Shown piece after piece: positions 7,156 through 10,851 of a stretch of 10,851 nucleotides of DNA. The notes beneath the pieces were generated by a model. It saw only the letters and a program-made list of their open reading frames with translations. It was not told the DNA's origin and searched no databases. A program made the translations under genes and the position numbers. Location of the stretch: NCBI GenBank assembly GCA_946480965.1, contig CAMLMI010000143.1, positions 1 through 10,851 of the forward strand, given 5' to 3'. Position 1 is the first letter of the stretch. Each line of letters starts with the position of its first letter. This stretch comes from an uncultured Verrucomicrobiales bacterium. Its GTDB lineage: Bacteria > Verrucomicrobiota > Verrucomicrobiae > Limisphaerales > CANJSG01.

Positions 7156-8379
7156 CTAACTGGTTACTGCCTTCGGCAAACTGTTCGCATCAGGCTTCGC
7201 GATTTCTTCGGCGGTGAGGTAGCACGCGGGATCGGGGGCCCAGAGGTCGTTGTGGACCTGCACGGCGCGGACGCGGAAACCGCCGCCGCAGACGGGCAGG
7301 AACCGACACTCGGCGCATTTGCCGGTGAGGCGGCCGTTGCGCGAACGCAGCGCGGCCAGGGTTTCGTTGGAACGGTCCGTCCAGATTTCGCTGAAGGGTC
7401 GTTCCTTCACGTTGCCCAAGGTCAGGCTTTGCCAGAACTGGTCGGGATGCACCCGGCCCTGGGTGTCGATGTTGCCGATGCCGGTGCCGGAACCGTGCGC
7501 GCCGCCGCCGTTCCAGTTCAGCAGGTCCATCACTTCGGCCGCGCGCGCCGGGCTTTCCTTCAACATCCGCAGGTAGAGGTAAGGGCCGTCGGCGGGTTGA
7601 TCGACGGTGAGGAGTTCACGGGGTTTGCCGACCTTGGCCCAATGCAGCGTGCGGTCGATGATCTTGTCCATCGCGTCGCGCGTGTCCTGGTGCGTCACGT
7701 CCACGAGCCCGCTGCCACGGCCGCTATAGACGAGGTGGTAGAAGCAGACGCGGTCGATGTCCTCGTTCTCGATGAAGTCGAGGATGCGGTCGAGGTCGTC
7801 GATGGTCTGGCGCGACAAGGTGAGACGGAGCCCGACTTTCTGTCCGACGGCCTTGCAGTGGCGGAAGGCCTGCACGGTCTTCTCGAACGCGCCTTGGCGT
7901 CCGCGGAAGTGGTCGTGCGTGGCTCCGATCCCGTCGAGCGAGATGCCCACGTAGGAAAAGCCCAGCGCCTTGAGCCGCGTGGCGGCGTCGCGGTCGATCA
8001 AGGTGCCGTTGGTCGAGAGCGTCAGGCGCAGCCCCTTTTCGCGGGCGTAACCGGCGAGATCGAAGAAGCGCGGATGGATCAACGGTTCGCCCCCCGAGAG
8101 CAACACAGCGGGCACCTGGAATGCGGCCAGATCCTCGATCACCGCGCGGCATTGTTCCCAGGTCAGTTCGCCGGGATAGCTGCGGGCGTCGGAATCCGAG
8201 TAGCAGTGGATGCACTGGAGGTTGCAGCGGCGCGTGATGTTCCAGACGACGATGGGACGGCGCTCGGCGGCAGTGCGGGCGGCTCCGTGACCCTGGCCGT
8301 AGCGGAGGGCGTCGGCGGGTTGGGCGAGACCGCAGTAGAGTTTGGTCACGTTGATCATGGTGATGGGATGAACGGCCAT
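7156..8379 (-). CDS. ahbC: AhbC-like radical SAM enzyme (12,18-didecarboxysiroheme deacetylase family)
   Basis: 407 aa from the ATG at 8377-8379. Other starts in the same frame are ATG at 8358 (MINVTKLYCG, closest to the usual family start), ATG at 8412 and TTG at 8469; none has a good Shine-Dalgarno. The N-terminal VTKLYCG...PADALRYG is characteristic of AhbC. The radical SAM cluster cysteines are C52, C56 and C59 (CNLQCIHC), with SGGEPL at 95-100 and LSTNGT at 121-126. RVCFYHLVYSGRGSG (210-224) and HPDQFWQ (311-317) also match AhbC. The second cluster site has C355, C358, C364 and C386 in a CAECRFLPVCGGGFRVRA...DPACYL context. Known AhbC removes acetate side chains from 12,18-didecarboxysiroheme to give Fe-coproporphyrin III in the siroheme-dependent heme route; NirJ of heme d1 synthesis is the close alternative. 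No other heme genes are in the window. Confidence 0.88.
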   Translation of the reverse strand: MAVHPITMINVTKLYCGLAQPADALRYGQGHGAARTAAERRPIVVWNITRRCNLQCIHCYSDSDARSYPGELTWEQCRAVIEDLAAFQVPAVLLSGGEPLIHPRFFDLAGYAREKGLRLTLSTNGTLIDRDAATRLKALGFSYVGISLDGIGATHDHFRGRQGAFEKTVQAFRHCKAVGQKVGLRLTLSRQTIDDLDRILDFIENEDIDRVCFYHLVYSGRGSGLVDVTHQDTRDAMDKIIDRTLHWAKVGKPRELLTVDQPADGPYLYLRMLKESPARAAEVMDLLNWNGGGAHGSGTGIGNIDTQGRVHPDQFWQSLTLGNVKERPFSEIWTDRSNETLAALRSRNGRLTGKCAECRFLPVCGGGFRVRAVQVHNDLWAPDPACYLTAEEIAKPDANSLPKAVTS

Positions 8380-8566
8380 TTCCGTCGCCCGCGCCGGACG
8401 CTTCTTGGTCATTGCTGGGCGCGGGTTGCGCGGGTTTGGACGGGGAGGTTCCTGCCGGGCGGTCGGCAAAGTTGACCCCTCGGAGGAGCCTTCGAGGCCG
8501 GAAATCTTTGGAATTCAGGCGGTCCGTCGCCGGGCATGGACCGTGCTGAGCACCTCCCGACGGATC

Positions 8567-8977
8567 ATGAACGACGCGACCAACGACGGCCGATGGGAAG
8601 AGGTGGTGAAGCTCTTCCGCGAGTATTGCCAAACCAAGCGGGCCAACCTTTTGGCCGAGGCGGACCGGCTCTTCACGGGCCCGCTTTCCCGCGCCATCGC
8701 GGCCTGGTCCAGGCAGACTCCCGGAATGGTGGAAACGAAACGCGCACGGCTCCACGCCATGTTCGCGGTCGAACAGAAGCGCCTGCATGAAACCGCTCCG
8801 CAAGATTCCTCGCCGCTGCGGGTGGCCTTTGATACGGCCCCGAGTTCTTGGCGTGGTTCACTGGCCAGGCAGTTGACACCCGCGCCCCGCATCCGCTTCG
8901 ACGACATTCCCGCCGCGCTCGACCACATCCTGGCCGAGCAGCGCCAAGCGACCGTTCCGATCCCCTTTCCGGCCTGA
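8567..8977 (+). CDS. Small helical protein of unknown function, upstream partner of the MamK-like actin
   Basis: 136 aa from the ATG at 8567, preceded by a weak GGA. The frame is open further upstream, but those residues look non-coding (arginine/glycine-rich) and overlap the divergent rSAM promoter side. I do not recognise a family. Residues 8-75 should form long charged helices (WEEVVKLFREYCQTKRANLLAEADRLF, then VETKRARLHAMFAVEQKRL), with a possible coiled-coil character. Residues 76-110 look like a linker with SSW and PAPR, and 111-126 form a short last helix (DDIPAALDHILAEQR) before a Pro-rich end. No signal peptide or membrane segment. Its stop is six bases before the actin ATG, so the two are almost certainly one operon and probably translationally coupled. 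By analogy with other actin-like systems it may be an adaptor or regulator of the filament; this is inference. Confidence 0.75.
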   Translation: MNDATNDGRWEEVVKLFREYCQTKRANLLAEADRLFTGPLSRAIAAWSRQTPGMVETKRARLHAMFAVEQKRLHETAPQDSSPLRVAFDTAPSSWRGSLARQLTPAPRIRFDDIPAALDHILAEQRQATVPIPFPA

Positions 8978-8983
8978 TCCGCC

Positions 8984-10165
8984 ATGAACCTCACCCAGAC
9001 CTTCCGCAGCTACCGCTTGGCCCGGACCCAGCCGCCCGAAGAGTCCGAGACGCCCGCGTCGCGCTTCGAACCCGTGGTGCTGGAAACCTCCCATCTTCCG
9101 CCGAAAACCGTGGTCCACGTGGGCCTCGACTTCGGCACCAGCAAGACGTGCCTGAAAGCCGCTCTCCCGGGCGATGGCGCGCTGCTGCACGACGAGACGG
9201 TTCCCACCGTCGTCGGCTACGCCAAGGAAGGCCTGGTGGACGGATTGTTGCCGGACGACGCCTCGATGCTCGTCGGCCAGGCCGCGTTGAAGCACCGGGT
9301 CCACTTGGACCTCGTCGCGCCGATGGCCCAAGGCGTCGTGTCGCACCGGTCGGCCGCGCGCGATTTCATCCGCCATCTCCGCACCCGGCTCGCCGTGGAA
9401 CGCGGGACCGAACTCCGCGCCGTGATCGGCGTGCCCGCGAACGCCGACGCCGCGGCCCGTGAAGAGCTGCGCGCGACCGTCGTCGGTCTCTTCGACCGTG
9501 TGCTGCTCGTGCCCGAGCCGTTCCTCGCCGCGCTTGGCTTTCGCGACGAAGACCGCCTGGCCGATCCCGACTACGTCGATCCCGTGCGCAATTCGCTCTT
9601 CGTGGACCTCGGCGGCGGCACCACCGATGTGTGCCTCGTGCAGGGCTTCTATCCGTTGCCCGAGGACCAGGTCTCCATCCCCTTCGCCGGCGACCATCTG
9701 GACGCGCTCCTCCGCGACGCCGTCCGCCGCCTGTATCCCGACTGCGAACTCTCGCTCCTCAAGGCCCGCGAGCTGAAGGAACGCCACGCCTTCGCCGGCA
9801 CGCCCCGCGAATCGATCCCCGTCTCCGTCATGGTTGGCGGCAAGAACCGCCGGATCGACCTCGCCGCGCCGCTGCACGAAGCCTGCGAGACGCTCGTCTC
9901 CCGCGTCTTCGAGGCGATGAAGACGCTCATCGCCCGCAGCTCCTCCGACAACGTGCTCGAGCTCCTCGGCAACATCGTCCTCACCGGCGGAGGCAGCCGG
10001 ATCGCCGGCCTCGACCGGGAACTCCAGCGCCGCTTGTCCGAAGAAGGCTACGAACAACCCCGCGTGCGCCTCGCCGAAGAGGGCTACCGCGAATGCGTCG
10101 CACTGGGGGCGCTCAAAGCCGCCCGCTCGGCCCGCGAGAACCAATGGTTCCAGGGCACGAGATAG
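8984..10165 (+). CDS. MamK-like bacterial actin (ATPase, cytoskeletal)
   Basis: 393 aa from the ATG at 8984. It has the actin/Hsp70 ATPase fold: phosphate 1 GLDFGTSKT (47-55), phosphate 2 FVDLGGGTTDV (206-216) and adenosine motif LTGGGSRIAGL (333-343). The closest family I recognise is the magnetosome actin MamK rather than MreB or ParM: shared marks are AVIGVPA (146-152), VPEPF with E178 at the MamK catalytic Glu position, PEDQV (226-230), KE..AF.GTP.E (265-276), EACETL (299-304) and the LGNIVLTGGGSRI stretch (328-340). It should form ATP-dependent cytoplasmic filaments. About 42 residues precede the first strand, Pro/Glu-rich after MNLTQTFRSYRLAR, an extension MamK lacks. No magnetosome genes are nearby, so the cargo is unknown. 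It is co-transcribed with the small gene upstream and ends before a strong terminator. MamK homologues are known outside magnetotactic bacteria. Confidence 0.9.
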   Translation: MNLTQTFRSYRLARTQPPEESETPASRFEPVVLETSHLPPKTVVHVGLDFGTSKTCLKAALPGDGALLHDETVPTVVGYAKEGLVDGLLPDDASMLVGQAALKHRVHLDLVAPMAQGVVSHRSAARDFIRHLRTRLAVERGTELRAVIGVPANADAAAREELRATVVGLFDRVLLVPEPFLAALGFRDEDRLADPDYVDPVRNSLFVDLGGGTTDVCLVQGFYPLPEDQVSIPFAGDHLDALLRDAVRRLYPDCELSLLKARELKERHAFAGTPRESIPVSVMVGGKNRRIDLAAPLHEACETLVSRVFEAMKTLIARSSSDNVLELLGNIVLTGGGSRIAGLDRELQRRLSEEGYEQPRVRLAEEGYRECVALGALKAARSARENQWFQGTR

Positions 10166-10205
10166 GGTTCTGCCAGGTGGGACTGTCTGCCCGCCTCCTC
10201 TTCCA

Positions 10206-10240
10206 AGGCCGGTCCGTTCGCGGATCGGCCTGTTTCTTTT
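10206..10240 (+). terminator. Rho-independent terminator of the small protein/actin operon
   Basis: An 11-bp stem (one G-T pair) is formed by AGGCCGGTCCG (10206-10216) and CGGATCGGCCT (10221-10231) around a TTCG tetraloop. GTTTCTTTT (10232-10240) supplies the T-tract. It lies 40 bases after the actin stop codon and points the same way. Confidence 0.92.
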
Positions 10241-10303
10241 CCGGGCCGGGTCGGCGAGGGGGAGGGACATGGCGCCGATGACATCTGCTCGGCGCTCCAA
10301 AAA

Positions 10304-10830
10304 CTACGCCTTCGCAGGCAACACGGATCGGCAAAACAGGTCCCGAAACCTTGCGCTGCAGAAAGGCCAGTCTTCGGCGGAGCGGCAGAGCTTGGAGTTC
10401 ACCGGATGTTTTCGATGTAGCGGATCGCCTTGCGCCCTTCTTCCTCACCGTCGATGACCGTGTCCGAATACTCGGCACTCCAATGCCAAGAGCTTCGTAG
10501 CTTCACGGGCTATCTTAACCTTCCAGCTCTGCACCATCTTGCTCAACGGCCATTCCCACACCTGAACGAGCACATGGACGTAGTTAGGCATGATGCATCA
10601 GCCCGAAGCTAGTAGCGTTGGCCGTGTAAGAAGAGGAGCGCGTCTTCGCACGGTTTCTCGATGCGGGGGATTGCGTAGATGGTAGGCACCGGCACGCCGA
10701 CCAAGATAGCCTTCCAACTGAAGGTGGCACTCCCGAACATCTTTGATATTCAACAGATTGTCCCCACTCGCCGCGCCGCGACTCGGGCATGGAGTCGGCC
10801 AATCGAACAGTGACGAGCGGGGGTAGGGCG
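10304..10830 (-). pseudogene. Decayed REP-associated (Y1/IS200-like) transposase
   Basis: Reading right to left, fragments of one RAYT protein appear in changing frames: VTVRLADSMPE (from 10814); LEGYLGRRAGAYHLRN (ending 10670); IPRIEKPCEDALLFLHGQRY (10671-10612), then a TAG at 10609-10611, then LRA; CIMPNYVHVLV...LSKMVQSWK (10597-10484); HWSAEYSDTVIDGEEEGRKA (from 10485) to YIEN (10408); and PVNSKLCRSAEDWPFCSARF (from 10405), ending in TAG at 10304-10306. Intact relatives read VTFRLADSLP, WVVMPNHVHVL, YIENNPVKAGL and CRSAEDWPFSSARF. The HUH pair is damaged (NYVH instead of NHVH). So there are at least four frameshifts, one nonsense codon and a lost catalytic His: non-functional. GC is lower than in the actin gene (53% at 10501-10560 against 72% at 9661-9720). 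The N-terminal end may continue past 10830 or beyond the window. Confidence 0.85.
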
Positions 10831-10851
10831 TTGGACTACAGCTATAGAGGA

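Noticed and set aside
7147..8475. 442-codon open frame on the plus strand opposite the ahbC-like gene
   Set aside because: Antisense shadow rich in Val, Ala, Asp and Glu; the minus strand encodes the complete radical SAM protein.
8472..8500. Promoter with TTGACC at 8472-8477 for the small protein/actin operon
   Set aside because: No acceptable -10 hexamer is found at 16-18 bases spacing.
8984..10165. Magnetosome gene island
   Set aside because: Only the actin resembles a magnetosome protein; no mamA, B, E, M or Q-like gene is in the window.
8858..10300. 480-codon open frame on the minus strand opposite the actin gene
   Set aside because: Antisense shadow; it also crosses the actin operon terminator and shows no domain.

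Overview
The window looks like chromosomal DNA from a high-GC member of the Verrucomicrobiota, probably Limisphaerales/Pedosphaera-like. Three things suggest this: a prepilin start with the [20 protein letters not shown] core followed by an [16 protein letters not shown] continuation; an exported two-domain LamG protein ending in a WP..TGF.LQSTTNL...SWTNV...FFRL module; and hairpin-rich intergenic repeats of the CAACCCC-AAC-GGGGTTG kind. The lineage is inferred from family style, not from a marker gene.

Left part (1-3935): the 5' end of a prepilin-like gene runs off the left edge on the minus strand. It is divergent from a Tat-exported alkaline phosphatase (432-1970), an exported TPR-like helical protein (2098-2880) and a TatD-family metal-dependent hydrolase with a GTG start (3086-3898). 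A palindromic repeat element fills 2881-3005. The TatD gene converges on the LamG gene (3954-5570, minus). The LamG transcript ends at a strong hairpin whose U-tract overlaps the tatD stop codon.

Middle (5571-7155): a 314-base divergent region separates the LamG gene from a protein with several zinc ribbons and two zf-TFIIB units (5885-6619). Then comes about 530 bases without a gene, of which 6764-7132 is packed with at least eight perfect or near-perfect palindromes.

Right part (7156-10851): an AhbC-like radical SAM enzyme (12,18-didecarboxysiroheme deacetylase family, alternative heme pathway) lies on the minus strand. It is divergent from a tight two-gene unit: a small, probably helical protein of unknown function (8567-8977) and, 6 bases later, an actin-like ATPase that resembles the magnetosome actin MamK (8984-10165). 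That unit closes with a textbook rho-independent terminator. The right end (10304-about 10830, minus) carries a decayed REP-associated (Y1/HUH, IS200-like) transposase. It can still be read across five frames' worth of fragments, with one nonsense codon and a lost catalytic histidine.

The genes do not form one pathway. The most promising unit is the small protein plus MamK-like actin. It has no magnetosome genes beside it and could be a separate filament system. The orphan ahbC-like gene and the palindrome cluster are the next most interesting items.
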